64,000 nucleotides of DNA from JAZBPO01 sp963691775 (GTDB taxonomy: Bacteria; Pseudomonadota; Gammaproteobacteria; Pseudomonadales; Azotimanducaceae), in assembly GCA_963691775.1 (NCBI GenBank), contig OY829369.1, positions 1,178,001-1,242,000 on the forward strand, read 5' to 3'. A program made the position numbers and the translations under genes. Below, piece after piece: positions 1-9,292 of the stretch; within the stretch, counting starts at the first letter, position 1, and each line of letters begins with the position of its first letter. The notes under the pieces were generated by a model, which did not search any database, was not told the origin of the DNA, and worked only from the letters and a program-made list of their open reading frames with translations.

Positions 1-534
1 TCCGACCAGACCATGCAGGGCCGCGTTCGTGTCTGCGACCGACAGCGGCAGCTCTCCCGGAGTGCCGCCCGAGAATTCGGCAGCACGCGCCACAACACCA
101 GACTCCGCGTGAATGATGGGGGCATAGGCAGGCCGGTGGGACTCCGGTCCGCCCTGACCGAAGCCCGAAATGGAGACCATCACCAGGCGTGGATTCGCAG
201 CGTGCAGGGTCTCCCAGCCAATACCGAGCCGATCCATGACGCCTGGGCGAAAATTCTCGACAACGACGTCGGCCTTGCGCGCCAGATCGATCAGGAGCGC
301 GGCGGCGCCGTCACTGGACAGGTCGATACACACGTCGCGTTTTCCGACGTTCTGCTGATTGAAATACCCGGCGATTCCGCCGATGCGGCGCCCCCACAAA
401 CGCGTCACGTCTCCGTCCGGTGGCTCGATCTTGACCACGTCGGCCCCGAGGTCGGCAAGCATGCGGCCGGCAAATGGGCCTGCAAGCACGCGGGACAGAT
501 CGAGGACCCGAAGACCACTGAGAGGGTGATTCAT
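1..534 (-). CDS. CaiB/BaiF family CoA-transferase, C-terminus cut by window edge
   Basis: This is a class III CoA-transferase that would move CoA between acyl groups in the cytoplasm. Only the first 178 residues are in the window, and the gene runs off the left edge. The start NHPLSGLRVLDLS is the classic family opening. It is followed by the nucleotide-binding-like stretch LADLGADVVKIEPP and the VVENFRPGVMDRLG block. An Asp at residue 168 (SVADTN) sits where family members carry the catalytic aspartate. The ATG at 532-534 is the natural start because homology begins at residue 3. The acyl substrate cannot be told. Family assignment is secure. Confidence 0.9.
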   Translation of the reverse strand, partial: MNHPLSGLRVLDLSRVLAGPFAGRMLADLGADVVKIEPPDGDVTRLWGRRIGGIAGYFNQQNVGKRDVCIDLSSDGAAALLIDLARKADVVVENFRPGVMDRLGIGWETLHAANPRLVMVSISGFGQGGPESHRPAYAPIIHAESGVVARAAEFSGGTPGELPLSVADTNAALHGLVG

Positions 535-707
535 GATGCGACTCCCGTGCGTTGGCGCTCCGGGATTCTAACCGGGTCACCGCAATACAGCGTCAGCATG
601 CGATTGCCGCACGGCAGTCGGGGCGCGCGCGGGGCCACAATGTCGCCAGCGTAGCGGAGGAAGGAGAACCCAGTTCTGAAGCCCTCCGCGCCCGCAGTGA
701 GGCGGCT

Positions 708-2468
708 CTAGAAACCCTGGCGCAGCGTGACGGAAAGCTGGATGTCATCCACGTCGCGGCCACCCGTCCGAAGGGGCGCGGCGAGGTCCATATGGATCAT
801 GCTGCTCGTGGGCAGGCGCGTCGGCATGAGCCGCACGCCGACGCCGATATTGGCGAGCCAGCCATCCTCTTCATCATCGTCTTCGTCACCGGGAAACCAG
901 GCGCGACCCGCGTCGAGGAACAGCGCCGCACCCCAGCGAAACAGGCGCAGCGGTTCGCCGGCGGCATACCAGCGCTCTTCGAGGCGCATGCGCAGGCGCC
1001 GATCCCCCTGCTGAAAACGCTGGGGATAGGCGCGCAGGCCACGGCTGCCGCCAAGCTGGAGCTGGCGATCGTCGGTCAATCCGCGGGTGTAGGTCGCATC
1101 AACGGACGCGAACAATCGAAACGCATCTGTCTGTAGACGGTGGATCTCACCACCGATGCTGACGACGAGGTTCTCTGCCTCGCCATCTCCCGTCGTGACA
1201 GCGCCATCGACGCGCGAGAAACCGGTCACGATCGTCGCCGCGCCCGGACGCCAGCCGTCGCGCCACAAGGCGTTGAACAGCACCCGTCCGTCGTCAGCGC
1301 CGAATGCATCTGGCGACACGCCGATGGACCCAACAAGACGACGGCCCAGGTGCACATCCTGGGCGCGGCCGATCAGTGACAGGTTGGAGATCGGTACGAA
1401 GTCATCCTCTATGGCCTCGAAGCCGATGAATGGATAGAGGGCGCGCCGATCACGCGGCAGGCGCGCCGGCTGCAAGGCACCCGGCTCCGACTCGAACTCA
1501 TAGTCCCAGTACGAAACGCCCAGATTCCAGCGCCGTACGTGGCCATTCGAGCGTCCGCTGGACCAGGCCTGCCTCGCGGTCACCTGACGGGTGTCCTGGC
1601 GAAACTGCGCTACGCGGAATCCACCGTCGAAGAGCGGCTGCACGCGCGCATCATCGAGCAGCAGGATGCCCCGACTGGACAGCTCGTCAAGATTTCGGAA
1701 CGGCTTGCGCAGATTGACCCGGACGCGGTGGCCGTCGTCATTGTCGGCCGCCGAAGCGTTCAGGCGCCATGCACTGCCGGCAACGGCAGGGTCGAAAAAG
1801 AAGAGTCCTGCCCCGCTCCGATCAACGCCGTTTTCGTAGACAAAACCCAGCGTTTCGCCGCGCCCGAGCAGGTTCTCGTCCTCGACTCCGATCGAATAAC
1901 TCGATTCACCACCGGATCGATCAAACGCCGCCGTCGGCAGGATCGTCCAGACATCACGGGTCAGCACGACGATATCGAAGAGGTCACCGCAGCGTCGGAC
2001 CGGCACGACCCGCGCATCGTAGTGCCAGTCAACGCCGCGCAGGATGCGCTCTGCCTCCACCAGCTCGAGCGGCACGAAGCGCTCCCCCGCCAGCAGGAAA
2101 GGTACCTGCTCGACAACCGCCGACTCCCGCGTCAGCACGTGCAATCGATTGGCGAGCCGAAACACATCGTTGTTTTCGCCGGACTGGCTCGCATCAAAGA
2201 TCGGCTCGCGGCGATAGCGCACGCTCGCGATTCGGCCCCCGGCCTCGAGGTCGCCTCCCACGCCGGCGGGGATGTCCTCAAGGCGACCTCTCTCCGCGAT
2301 TCCTGCCCACGGCAAAACCTCACAGGCGGCAGACGATGGAGCAGCCGCGACCGGCTCGGGGACGCCAGAGAGGACAACGAACGGGAGCAGGCAGGCGAGT
2401 TTGCGCCAGCGACCGAGTCGGCCGAGGAAGGGCATGGGTCGAATCCGTTTGCGGGCACGCGTGGTCAA
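708..2468 (-). CDS. Omp85/BamA-like outer membrane beta-barrel protein
   Basis: The 586-residue protein starts with basic residues and a hydrophobic signal segment (about residues 20-42, ending PVAAAPSS). The C-terminal half has the alternating pattern of an outer-membrane barrel and ends in Phe after SVTLRQ, the usual recognition signal for barrel assembly. QLGGSRGLRAYP near residue 470 matches the surface-antigen (D15) barrel signature, including the conserved RGY-like loop motif. I see no clear multi-POTRA array in the N-terminal part, so it is more likely a relative of TamA or a patatin-associated barrel than BamA itself. An internal ATG at residue 12 is an alternative start. Its exact role is unknown. 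Confidence 0.75.
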   Translation of the reverse strand: MTTRARKRIRPMPFLGRLGRWRKLACLLPFVVLSGVPEPVAAAPSSAACEVLPWAGIAERGRLEDIPAGVGGDLEAGGRIASVRYRREPIFDASQSGENNDVFRLANRLHVLTRESAVVEQVPFLLAGERFVPLELVEAERILRGVDWHYDARVVPVRRCGDLFDIVVLTRDVWTILPTAAFDRSGGESSYSIGVEDENLLGRGETLGFVYENGVDRSGAGLFFFDPAVAGSAWRLNASAADNDDGHRVRVNLRKPFRNLDELSSRGILLLDDARVQPLFDGGFRVAQFRQDTRQVTARQAWSSGRSNGHVRRWNLGVSYWDYEFESEPGALQPARLPRDRRALYPFIGFEAIEDDFVPISNLSLIGRAQDVHLGRRLVGSIGVSPDAFGADDGRVLFNALWRDGWRPGAATIVTGFSRVDGAVTTGDGEAENLVVSIGGEIHRLQTDAFRLFASVDATYTRGLTDDRQLQLGGSRGLRAYPQRFQQGDRRLRMRLEERWYAAGEPLRLFRWGAALFLDAGRAWFPGDEDDDEEDGWLANIGVGVRLMPTRLPTSSMIHMDLAAPLRTGGRDVDDIQLSVTLRQGF

Positions 2469-2516
2469 GGGAGCCGCGACGCTAGTCGATCTTGCGCCAC
2501 TGTGCCATGGCAGGGA

Positions 2517-3836
2517 TCACAGCGACGCTGTTTCGTCGCTCCCGCCGCGATCGATCGCGCGCAGCGCAGGCAGGCAGGCAGCCGCAAGAAGTGTCACCAC
2601 AACCAGCACCACAGAGCTGGCGAGGAGTGCCCCGGAAATTCCCGTCGTTTCGGCGAGGAAGGAGATCGGGATGACGCCAATGGGCATGAGGCCCCACATC
2701 ATCATGACCACGCTCATCACCCTGCCACGCATTGCGTCAACGACGCTGAGCTGGATGAGGCTGTTGTTGAGGGACATGAAGGCGGAGCTAAAGAAACCGC
2801 CCAGCGCCGCAAGCGGCAGAGCACTCGCCACGTTCGACGCCAGTACGAGCAGCCCGTTCGCGAGCGCCCAGGCAAAGGCGGCCCCGATCATCAACCAACC
2901 TTTGTGCCGCGCCTCACCCATGCGCGCGAGCACGAGCGATCCCGTGATCGCGCCGACCCCCATGGCGCCCATCAGCAAACCGAGATCGTCCGGACCGCCG
3001 CCGAGCGCATCTTCGCTGAATGCGGGCATGAGGAACTGCACCGGCATGCCGAAGAGCGTCGCCAGGAAGGCGATCAGGAAGAGCCCGCGGAGCACCCGAT
3101 CATCGACGATGTGCCGCACGCCCGCGAACAGGTCCACGAGAACCGGGCCGCGCATGCGCGGATCCGCATAGCCTGGCGTGCGCAGGAGAGAGGTGCCGAA
3201 GGCAGCCGCGCCATAGAGCACGGCAATGACAAAGAAGACAATGCCGACGCCAAAGGTGGAACTCGTGTCGCCCCCGGCGACCCAGGCGATCGTCACGCCG
3301 GCCACCGTCGGACCGAGCACCCGCGACAGGTTCATGCTTGCCGATGACAGCGCGATCGCGTTGAAGATGAAACGCTCGCCGACAATCGCGGGAATGATCG
3401 ACTGGCGAGCCGGCATCGACAACGACAGCACGGTGCCGTTGAGCAGGCCGAAGGCAATGAAATGCCAGAACTGAATGGCGCCACCGTAGACGATCAGGGC
3501 GAGCACCAGCGTGCTGGCGCAGTTCACGGATTGAGCGAGCACCATGATGCGGCGCTTCGGAACGCGGTCTGCAAGCACGCCGCCGACGAGTGAGAAGAAG
3601 ATGGAGGGCGCGAGGAAGGACAGCGTGACCCATGCAAGTTTTACCGCAGAACCGGTCATCGCGTAGACGAGCCAGCCGCGCGCCACCTGGGACATCTGCA
3701 TGGCAAAGGTGGCCGCGAAGTTCGCCGCCCAGAGCAATCGGTAATCCCTGTGCACGAGCGAGGCGAACATGCCCCTCGGCGGCGCAGTCGCGCCGAGCGT
3801 GTCGTCCTTGCTGTCGCGCGTCGGGGCTGCCGTCAT
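2517..3836 (-). CDS. MFS transporter, EntS-like (MFS_3) family
   Basis: A 439-residue polytopic inner-membrane protein with about 12 hydrophobic segments. It carries the MFS motif A between helices 2 and 3 (GGVLADRVPKRR) and a long cytosolic N-terminus. FASLVHRDYRLLWAANF is typical of the MFS_3 group that includes the enterobactin exporter EntS. Members usually export small molecules with the proton gradient. No siderophore genes are nearby, so the substrate is unknown. It lies 48 bp upstream of the barrel gene on the same strand, so the two may be co-transcribed. Confidence 0.8.
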   Translation of the reverse strand: MTAAPTRDSKDDTLGATAPPRGMFASLVHRDYRLLWAANFAATFAMQMSQVARGWLVYAMTGSAVKLAWVTLSFLAPSIFFSLVGGVLADRVPKRRIMVLAQSVNCASTLVLALIVYGGAIQFWHFIAFGLLNGTVLSLSMPARQSIIPAIVGERFIFNAIALSSASMNLSRVLGPTVAGVTIAWVAGGDTSSTFGVGIVFFVIAVLYGAAAFGTSLLRTPGYADPRMRGPVLVDLFAGVRHIVDDRVLRGLFLIAFLATLFGMPVQFLMPAFSEDALGGGPDDLGLLMGAMGVGAITGSLVLARMGEARHKGWLMIGAAFAWALANGLLVLASNVASALPLAALGGFFSSAFMSLNNSLIQLSVVDAMRGRVMSVVMMMWGLMPIGVIPISFLAETTGISGALLASSVVLVVVTLLAAACLPALRAIDRGGSDETASL

Positions 3837-3924
3837 CTGCCGAGCTTACGCCAACGGCCCCATGGTTGACTCGCCACGATGCCCGCGTAGGCTCGCAGGA
3901 CGCTCGCAAAGAGGTCCGGCACCG

Positions 3925-4524
3925 ATGCGCACGCTCGTCATCGCAACGCTCCTGACGCTGCTCACAGCCTGTGCCGGCAGCCCCGCAGCACCACCGCCCC
4001 AGACCGTTGGCAGCGCCGGTAATCCGGTGCTCCTCGTGGCCTACACCCCCAATGAAACCGTACGCATCCGCTTCGAGGATCAGCTCGAAACGGATCTTCA
4101 AGCGGCGGGCATCAGCAACATCCCGAGCCACAACCTGGTCGCGCGGTTCGACGACGTGGACGAGCCGTCACTGATGCGCACTGCGATCGATCGCAACGTG
4201 TCAATGATCCTGATGGTGCGGCGGGTGATCGCCGATCTGCCCGGCAGCGGCCAGCAGATGCCAGAGGGTGCCGAGCGGCACAGGACCTTGCGGGGCTACT
4301 TCATGGCCGTCGATCGCGCCCGCATACCCGACGTGCCGCCACCGGGTCGGCAGGTCATCGAGGTCGCCGGCTATCTGCGCGAAGGCGCCACGACCGAACT
4401 GGTGTGGTCTGGCTATTCCTGGGTCGACTTCGACGGCGATCTCGGCGCAGCCATCCGCAACACTTCCGTGACGATCGCCCGCAATCTGGCACCCGCTTGC
4501 GATGAGATCGTCTGCCGCCCCTGA
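3925..4524 (+). CDS. Small predicted lipoprotein of unknown function
   Basis: The 199-residue product opens with MRTLVIATLLTLLTAC, a clean lipoprotein signal with the lipobox LTAC. After cleavage Cys16 would be lipidated and anchor the protein in the envelope. The mature part is a soluble alpha/beta-looking domain (VLLVAYTPNETVRIRFEDQLETD at its start; Cys residues again near the C-terminus). I do not recognise the family with certainty; it resembles small lipoproteins of the DUF4136 type in size and layout. The ATG at 3925 is chosen because it places the signal peptide at the N-terminus. It is followed three bases later by hinT. Confidence 0.7.
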   Translation: MRTLVIATLLTLLTACAGSPAAPPPQTVGSAGNPVLLVAYTPNETVRIRFEDQLETDLQAAGISNIPSHNLVARFDDVDEPSLMRTAIDRNVSMILMVRRVIADLPGSGQQMPEGAERHRTLRGYFMAVDRARIPDVPPPGRQVIEVAGYLREGATTELVWSGYSWVDFDGDLGAAIRNTSVTIARNLAPACDEIVCRP

Positions 4525-4527
4525 CCC

Positions 4528-4884
4528 ATGCTCGGAGCACATCCCTTGGACACGATCTTCGGCAAGATCATCGCTGGCGAACTGCCCGCGGACGTCGTTT
4601 ATGAAGACGACGACGTACTCGCATTCCGTGACGTCAATCCGCAGGCGCCCGTGCACATTCTCATCATCCCGAAGCAGAAGGCGATTGCGACCTTGAATGA
4701 TGCAAGCGCCGAGGATCAGGCTTTGCTCGGCCACATGATGCTGACGGCAGCAAAACTGGCGAAGCAGGAGGGCATCGACGAAGCCGGCTATCGCCTGATC
4801 ATGAACTGCAACGCCGAAGGCGGGCAGACCGTCTACCATCTTCACCTCCACCTCGTCGGTGGCCGGCAGATGCTCGGATTCTGA
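4528..4884 (+). CDS. hinT: HIT family purine nucleoside phosphoramidase (HinT-like)
   Basis: At 118 residues this is the size of HinT. It has the histidine triad near the C-terminus in YHLHLHLVGG, with the middle His of the triad acting as nucleophile. The N-terminal block TIFGKIIAGELPADVVYEDDDVLAFRDVNPQAP is diagnostic of the bacterial HinT branch. The enzyme hydrolyses adenosine 5'-phosphoramidates and acyl-adenylates in the cytosol. It starts three bases after the lipoprotein stop, so the two are probably co-transcribed. Confidence 0.92.
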   Translation: MLGAHPLDTIFGKIIAGELPADVVYEDDDVLAFRDVNPQAPVHILIIPKQKAIATLNDASAEDQALLGHMMLTAAKLAKQEGIDEAGYRLIMNCNAEGGQTVYHLHLHLVGGRQMLGF

Positions 4885-4954
4885 ATCGCGTTCATCTAGG
4901 GCGCGCAGTCGGCTCAGCCAAGCGGGCAGCGGTCCGGGTTACACTACGCGCAAC

Positions 4955-5150
4955 GACACTGCGGTGCCGCGGGCGTGTTCGCATGCGCCGCGGATAATCG
5001 GGAAGTCGGTGCGGCCCACGGGCCAAAGCCGACGCTGCCCCCGCAACGGTAAGCAAGTCGAGTGATCGGCACACCACTGTCTCAGGACGGGAAGGTGATC
5101 ACCCGCGCGCAGCACGGCTGCGTTCCTTGCAAGCCCGGAGACCGGCCCGG
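4955..5150 (+). ncRNA. Cobalamin (adenosylcobalamin-type) riboswitch
   Basis: The leader of the TonB receptor gene holds the conserved blocks of a cobalamin riboswitch in the right order. These are a GGTGCC segment near 4963, AATCGGGAA near 4995, GGTGC, the invariant GCTGCCCCCGCAACGGTA core at about 5034-5051 (a near match to the B12 box), and the closing AGCCCGGAGACCGGCC at about 5131-5146. Binding of cobalamin is expected to shut down expression of the downstream receptor. No long U-run follows, so translational control by masking the ribosome site before the ATG at 5222 is more likely than termination. Confidence 0.93.
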
Positions 5151-5221
5151 TGTCCCACTCACGGCGCATGAACCGCGCCACAGGGCGCGTGCGGTGGGCG
5201 CGCGCCGGGAGACCCCGACTC

Positions 5222-7219
5222 ATGAAGCTGTTGCTATCTCGCGGTGGCGTCCGTGCCGCCCTGCGCGCCCGCGCGCGCACCTGGAACCTCATCGCGTGCG
5301 CCCTCGCCGCCCTCGCCACCGCCTCGGCCGGGGCAGAGGAGGCCGAAGCGCCCGCTCGGGCAGCGGCCGTAGAAGAGGAAATCATCGTTCTCGGTTCACG
5401 CACCCCGCTCGCGCCCTCCGCGCTCGCCGGCAGCGCCACGACCTTTGACTCCGCCGAACTTGCAGCGGCACAGCAACCGTTCGTCGCCGATCTGCTCCGC
5501 ACCGTGCCAACGATGAACATCGGCCGCAGTGGCGGCTTCGGCAGCCTCACCCAGGTGCGCATGCGCGGCAGCGAAGCGAACCACACACTCGTGCTGCTCG
5601 ACGGCTTCGAACTGAACGATCCGGCGAACGGTTCCGAGTACGATTTCGGCCACCTACGTGGGACCACCATCGAGCGGATAGAGATACTGCCTGGGCCTGT
5701 AGGCGCACTGTGGGGCAGCGATGCGGTAGCCGGCGCCATCGCCCTATCGACGCCACGAGCCCGACGCGATGGCTCAGAGGGCAGCCTGCGCCTGGCAGGG
5801 GGAGAGCACGGCACCTTCGAGGGCACGGTCCGCGCGGCGCACCGCGGCGCACGGGGTGACGGGATGCTCGTATTGGACCGCTTCAGCACCAACGGTACGA
5901 ACGTCGCCCGCGTCGGTCCCGAACGGGATGGCTATACCAGCAATACGGTGACGTTTGGCGGCGAGTACCTTGTCAGCGACCAGCTCTCCCTGCACGCGAC
6001 GCTTCGCCACGTCGACGCGGAAGTCGAGTTCGACCCCTCGCCCTTCCCCGCCTTCATCCCCGCGGACGGCGATCGGGAAACGGAGTTGAAGCGCACCCTG
6101 CTCGGCCTGCGTGGCGAGTACGAAACCGCAGGGGGATGGATACATGCCCTGGGGCTCGAGCGCCTCGCCTCCGAGTACGACGACATCGCTGACGGTGCGC
6201 GCACGAGCGGCAGGGAGGGTGAACGCCAGCGCGCGTTCGTGCGCTCCACCATTGACTATGCAGCCGCGCTGCCAGGCACCCAGCGCCTCACCCTGCTCGG
6301 CGAAATCGAGCGCGAAGACTTCAAGCAGGACGGTACCGCAACCGACTTCGGTGATCCGAATCAGGACCAGGACCTCGAACACCGCTCCGTGCTGGTTGAG
6401 TGGCGCTGGCAGACCGATAGCGGCGCCCATCTGGCTGCGGCCGTGCGCAGGGACTGGAACGATGCCTTCGACGACACGACTCAATATCGCCTTGCAGGGC
6501 GCATGCCCCTGCCCGCGGCCCTGGGAGACGCATGGGCAAGCTGGGCAAGCGCAGCGAAGAATCCTGGCTTCGTCGAACGGTTCGGCTTCACGCCGGACAC
6601 CTTCCTCGGCAACGCCGATCTGCGACCAGAGCAATCTCGAGCCTTCGAGCTCGGCTGGACACGAAGCTTCGCAGAGGGCGTGTTTGATGCCGAGATCGTT
6701 TGGCATCGCACGCGCCTGGAGGACGAAATCAACGGCTTTGCCTTCGACCCGGGCACGGGCCTCTTCACGGCCGCCAACAACGATCGCAACAGCCACCGGG
6801 ACGGGATCGAGACCCGACTGACAATCCGGCCGGACGCGGGCACGACAGTGACCGTGAGCCACGCCTGGCTGGACGCCGACGAGCCCAACGCGACGGGCCG
6901 GGAGCGCGAGATTCGGCGCGCTCGACACGCCGCAGGCATCAATCTTCTGCACGAGGTTGCCGAGTGGCCACTCACGCTGCGCGCCGATCTTGCGTACGTC
7001 GGCGACCGTGACGATCGCGACTTCGCCACCTTCCCGGCCGCGGTGGTCAAGCTGGACGATTTCGTGACGCTCGGCGTCGCGCTGACCTGGCGCATCCGCC
7101 CGGGCTTCGATCTCTTTGCGCGGGGCGACGGCGTGCTGACCCAGGACTATGAAGACGTGTTCGGCTACGCCTCCCCGGGGCAGACCCTCCGCGTCGGCTT
7201 CGAGTACCGTATGCGCTGA
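5222..7219 (+). CDS. btuB: TonB-dependent vitamin B12 receptor BtuB
   Basis: A 665-residue outer-membrane receptor. A signal peptide ends near AGAEEAEA, followed by a TonB-box-like EEIIVLGSRTP. A plug domain follows (VADLLRTVPTMNIGRSGGFGSLTQVRMRGSEANHT is the canonical plug block, with VLLDGFELND after it), then a 22-strand-type barrel ending in FEYRMR. I place the start at the ATG at 5222, preceded by GGGAGA. An upstream ATG at 5150 would put coding sequence inside the riboswitch. The cobalamin riboswitch directly upstream fixes the substrate class as B12 or a cobinamide. No other B12 genes are in view. Confidence 0.9.
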   Translation: MKLLLSRGGVRAALRARARTWNLIACALAALATASAGAEEAEAPARAAAVEEEIIVLGSRTPLAPSALAGSATTFDSAELAAAQQPFVADLLRTVPTMNIGRSGGFGSLTQVRMRGSEANHTLVLLDGFELNDPANGSEYDFGHLRGTTIERIEILPGPVGALWGSDAVAGAIALSTPRARRDGSEGSLRLAGGEHGTFEGTVRAAHRGARGDGMLVLDRFSTNGTNVARVGPERDGYTSNTVTFGGEYLVSDQLSLHATLRHVDAEVEFDPSPFPAFIPADGDRETELKRTLLGLRGEYETAGGWIHALGLERLASEYDDIADGARTSGREGERQRAFVRSTIDYAAALPGTQRLTLLGEIEREDFKQDGTATDFGDPNQDQDLEHRSVLVEWRWQTDSGAHLAAAVRRDWNDAFDDTTQYRLAGRMPLPAALGDAWASWASAAKNPGFVERFGFTPDTFLGNADLRPEQSRAFELGWTRSFAEGVFDAEIVWHRTRLEDEINGFAFDPGTGLFTAANNDRNSHRDGIETRLTIRPDAGTTVTVSHAWLDADEPNATGREREIRRARHAAGINLLHEVAEWPLTLRADLAYVGDRDDRDFATFPAAVVKLDDFVTLGVALTWRIRPGFDLFARGDGVLTQDYEDVFGYASPGQTLRVGFEYRMR

Positions 7220-7239
7220 TCATCCGGGAGGAGAGCCCA

Positions 7240-8406
7240 GTGACCGACGCCATCGAAGCGTTCTCGATAGACATCGCCGAAGCCGAACTCGACGACCTGC
7301 GCCAGCGCCTCGCGCGCGTGCGCTGGCCAGATGAGGAAACGCCGAGTACAGAGGGCGAGATTTCATGGGAGCAGGGCACGCCGCTGCGCTACGCGCGCGC
7401 CCTGACCGAGTACTGGCGCGAACACTACGACTGGCGGCGCGCGGAGAGCCTGCTGAACGGCTTCCCGCAGTTCACGACTGCGCTGGACGGCCCCGGGGGA
7501 CCGCTCGACATTCACTTCATCCACGTGCGTTCGCCCCATGAGGGCGCCATGCCACTGCTGCTGACGCACGGGTGGCCGGGATCGGTGATGGAGTTTCACA
7601 AGGTCATCGGACCGCTCACCGATCCGGCCGCCCATGGCGGCCGGGCCGAGGACGCCTTCCACGTGGTGTGTCCGTCCCTGCCGGGCTTCGCCTTTTCGGC
7701 GAAGCCCACGGTCACGGGGTGGGGCATTCCTGCGATCGCGACCGCCTGGCATCAGCTCATGATCCGCCTCGGCTACAGCCAGTACGTCGCTCAGGGCGGC
7801 GACTGGGGTTCGATCGTGACGACGCAGATGGGCGTCGATGCCCCTGAAGGGCTGCTCGGCATCCACACGAATATGGTCCTTGCGGCGCCGGATCCCGAGA
7901 CCATGAATGACCTCACGCCGGCCGAGCAGTCCGCGCTCGCGGCTTTCCAGTACTACCAGGACTCCGACTCGGGCTACTCGAAGCAGCAGTCCACGCGCCC
8001 GCAATCCCTGGCTTATGGCCTTGCCGATTCACCCGTGGGGCAGATGTGCTGGATTCTCGAGAAGTTCCACCGCTGGACAGACTGCGACGGCGATCCGGAG
8101 AACGTTCTCAGCAAGGACGAGATGCTCGACAACGTGATGCTGTACTGGCTGACGAACTCCGGCGGGTCGTCGGCGCGGATCTACTGGGAAAGCTTCGGCT
8201 CCATGAGCCAGGATGCGGTGAAGATTCCCGCCGGCGCGACGATCTTTCCGAAGGAGATCTTCAAGACGTCGAAGCGCTGGGCAGAAAAGCGCTTTCAGAA
8301 CCTCGTCCACTTCACCGAGCAACCGCACGGCGGCCACTTCGCGGCCTTCGAGCAGCCCGAGGTGTTCGTGAGCGAAGTCAGGGAGTGCTTCCTAGCTCTG
8401 CGCTGA
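7240..8406 (+). CDS. Epoxide hydrolase, EHN-domain family
   Basis: 388 residues with the N-terminal EHN lid region (FSIDIAEAELDDLRQRLARVRWPDE) and an alpha/beta-hydrolase core. The oxyanion motif HGWPGS begins at His110, the nucleophile elbow GGDWGS puts Asp188 as nucleophile, and the catalytic His is His366 in GGHFAAFEQPE. These residues support epoxide ring opening through a covalent ester. The family includes microsomal and juvenile-hormone-type hydrolases and many bacterial detoxification enzymes. It has a GGGAGG-type ribosome site before the GTG start and stands 20 bp after btuB. Confidence 0.88.
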   Translation: MTDAIEAFSIDIAEAELDDLRQRLARVRWPDEETPSTEGEISWEQGTPLRYARALTEYWREHYDWRRAESLLNGFPQFTTALDGPGGPLDIHFIHVRSPHEGAMPLLLTHGWPGSVMEFHKVIGPLTDPAAHGGRAEDAFHVVCPSLPGFAFSAKPTVTGWGIPAIATAWHQLMIRLGYSQYVAQGGDWGSIVTTQMGVDAPEGLLGIHTNMVLAAPDPETMNDLTPAEQSALAAFQYYQDSDSGYSKQQSTRPQSLAYGLADSPVGQMCWILEKFHRWTDCDGDPENVLSKDEMLDNVMLYWLTNSGGSSARIYWESFGSMSQDAVKIPAGATIFPKEIFKTSKRWAEKRFQNLVHFTEQPHGGHFAAFEQPEVFVSEVRECFLALR

Positions 8407-8824
8407 CCCGCCGGCGGCCGGCGCCGCGCTACGGTCCCCAAGCTGCAGTGCCAGTTGATCAACGCAGGCGCGCTCGGCGTCAGAGGCGAGCGCGAGCAAA
8501 CCAGCGATCACCCCGACAGGGCGAGCTCGCTCGCCCACCTGTGACCACGCGCGTCGCGCTGAACGGTGCACTCCCCGAGGCCGAAGTCGCCCCTTGAAGG
8601 TGAACCAAAGCCTTATCGTGCGACTCCGAAAGCAGGCGTACGACCACGCGATCCTCGGACGCGCCAGCGTGCGCAGTGCAGCGGCCGCCCCGCCGCTGCG
8701 CAACGCTATCGATCGCTTTTGACTATCAATTTTAGAAATACAATCGATTTCTCATTAAGGCAGATCAAGAGCACACTCTTCGCATCGCTATCGGAAACCA
8801 TCGACTCGAAGGGAGCAGGAAGCT
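8407..8824. other. Intergenic stretch before dps
   Basis: 418 bases without a convincing gene. Short open frames on either strand have no recognisable family and no good ribosome site. The right third (from about 8710) is AT-rich against the surroundings and holds the OxyR-like tetrad and promoter region of dps. The left two thirds show nothing I can assign. Confidence 0.5.
8712..8748 (+). promoter_or_regulatory. OxyR-like tetrad upstream of dps
   Basis: Four half-sites at the exact 7-base spacing of the OxyR consensus ATAG-N7-CTAT-N7-ATAG-N7-CTAT: ATCG (8712), CTAT (8723), AGAA (8734), CGAT (8745). Counted by eye, 12 of 16 core positions match. It overlaps a TTGACT that could serve as a -35 (8719-8724) and lies about 77 bases before the dps ATG. 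The call is supported by oxyR lying in the same window and by dps being a classic OxyR target. It is an inference from pattern only. Confidence 0.45.
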
Positions 8825-9292
8825 ATGAACATCAACATGGGTCTTACGGAAGCACAGCGCGAAGAGATGGCCGCGGCCGTCGCGGCCCTGCTCGCAGACA
8901 CCTACGCTCTGTACTTCAAGACGCACGCCTATCACTGGAACGTGACCGGCCCGCGTTTCTTCGATCTCCACGCCATGTTCATGGAGCAGTACACGGAGCT
9001 CTGGACCGCGGTCGACGACATCGCGGAACGGGTACGCGCACTCGGCGTGCTGGCCCCCATCTCCTATGACGAGATGAAGAGCTCCGCGACGATCGAAGCC
9101 GATGCGGCAACACCCGATGCCGCCGCGATGGTGCGCAATCTGGTCGCTGACCACGAGACTGTGGTGCGCACTGCGCGCAAGGCACTCGCCCTGGCGGGCG
9201 AGCACGGTGACGAGGCGACATCCGACCTGGTGGCGCCGCGCATCACGGCACACGAGAAGTTTGCCTGGATGCTCCGGGCGACCGCGGGCTGA
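8825..9292 (+). CDS. dps: Dps-family DNA-binding ferritin
   Basis: 155 residues, typical for a Dps mini-ferritin that forms a 12-mer, oxidises Fe(II) with peroxide and shields DNA. The inter-subunit ferroxidase ligands are all present at family spacing: His37 (KTHAYHWNV), His49 (FFDLHAMF), Asp64 and Glu68 (VDDIAERV). A GGGAGCAGGA ribosome site precedes the ATG. The gene stands alone in its transcription unit, and an OxyR-like site lies upstream. The N-terminus is short, without the Lys-rich tail seen in E. coli Dps, so direct DNA binding may be weak. Confidence 0.93.
   Translation: MNINMGLTEAQREEMAAAVAALLADTYALYFKTHAYHWNVTGPRFFDLHAMFMEQYTELWTAVDDIAERVRALGVLAPISYDEMKSSATIEADAATPDAAAMVRNLVADHETVVRTARKALALAGEHGDEATSDLVAPRITAHEKFAWMLRATAG

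Noticed and set aside
1539..3347. 602-codon open frame on the + strand spanning the barrel and MFS genes
   Set aside because: It crosses two real minus-strand genes and their gap, and its composition is Arg/Glu/His-rich without homology.
5150..5221. Longer N-terminus for BtuB starting at 5150
   Set aside because: It would begin in the closing stem of the cobalamin riboswitch and adds a basic, non-signal stretch before the natural signal peptide.
8392..8703. 103-codon minus-strand frame between epoxide hydrolase and dps
   Set aside because: No known family, no ribosome site, and it overlaps the end of the epoxide hydrolase.
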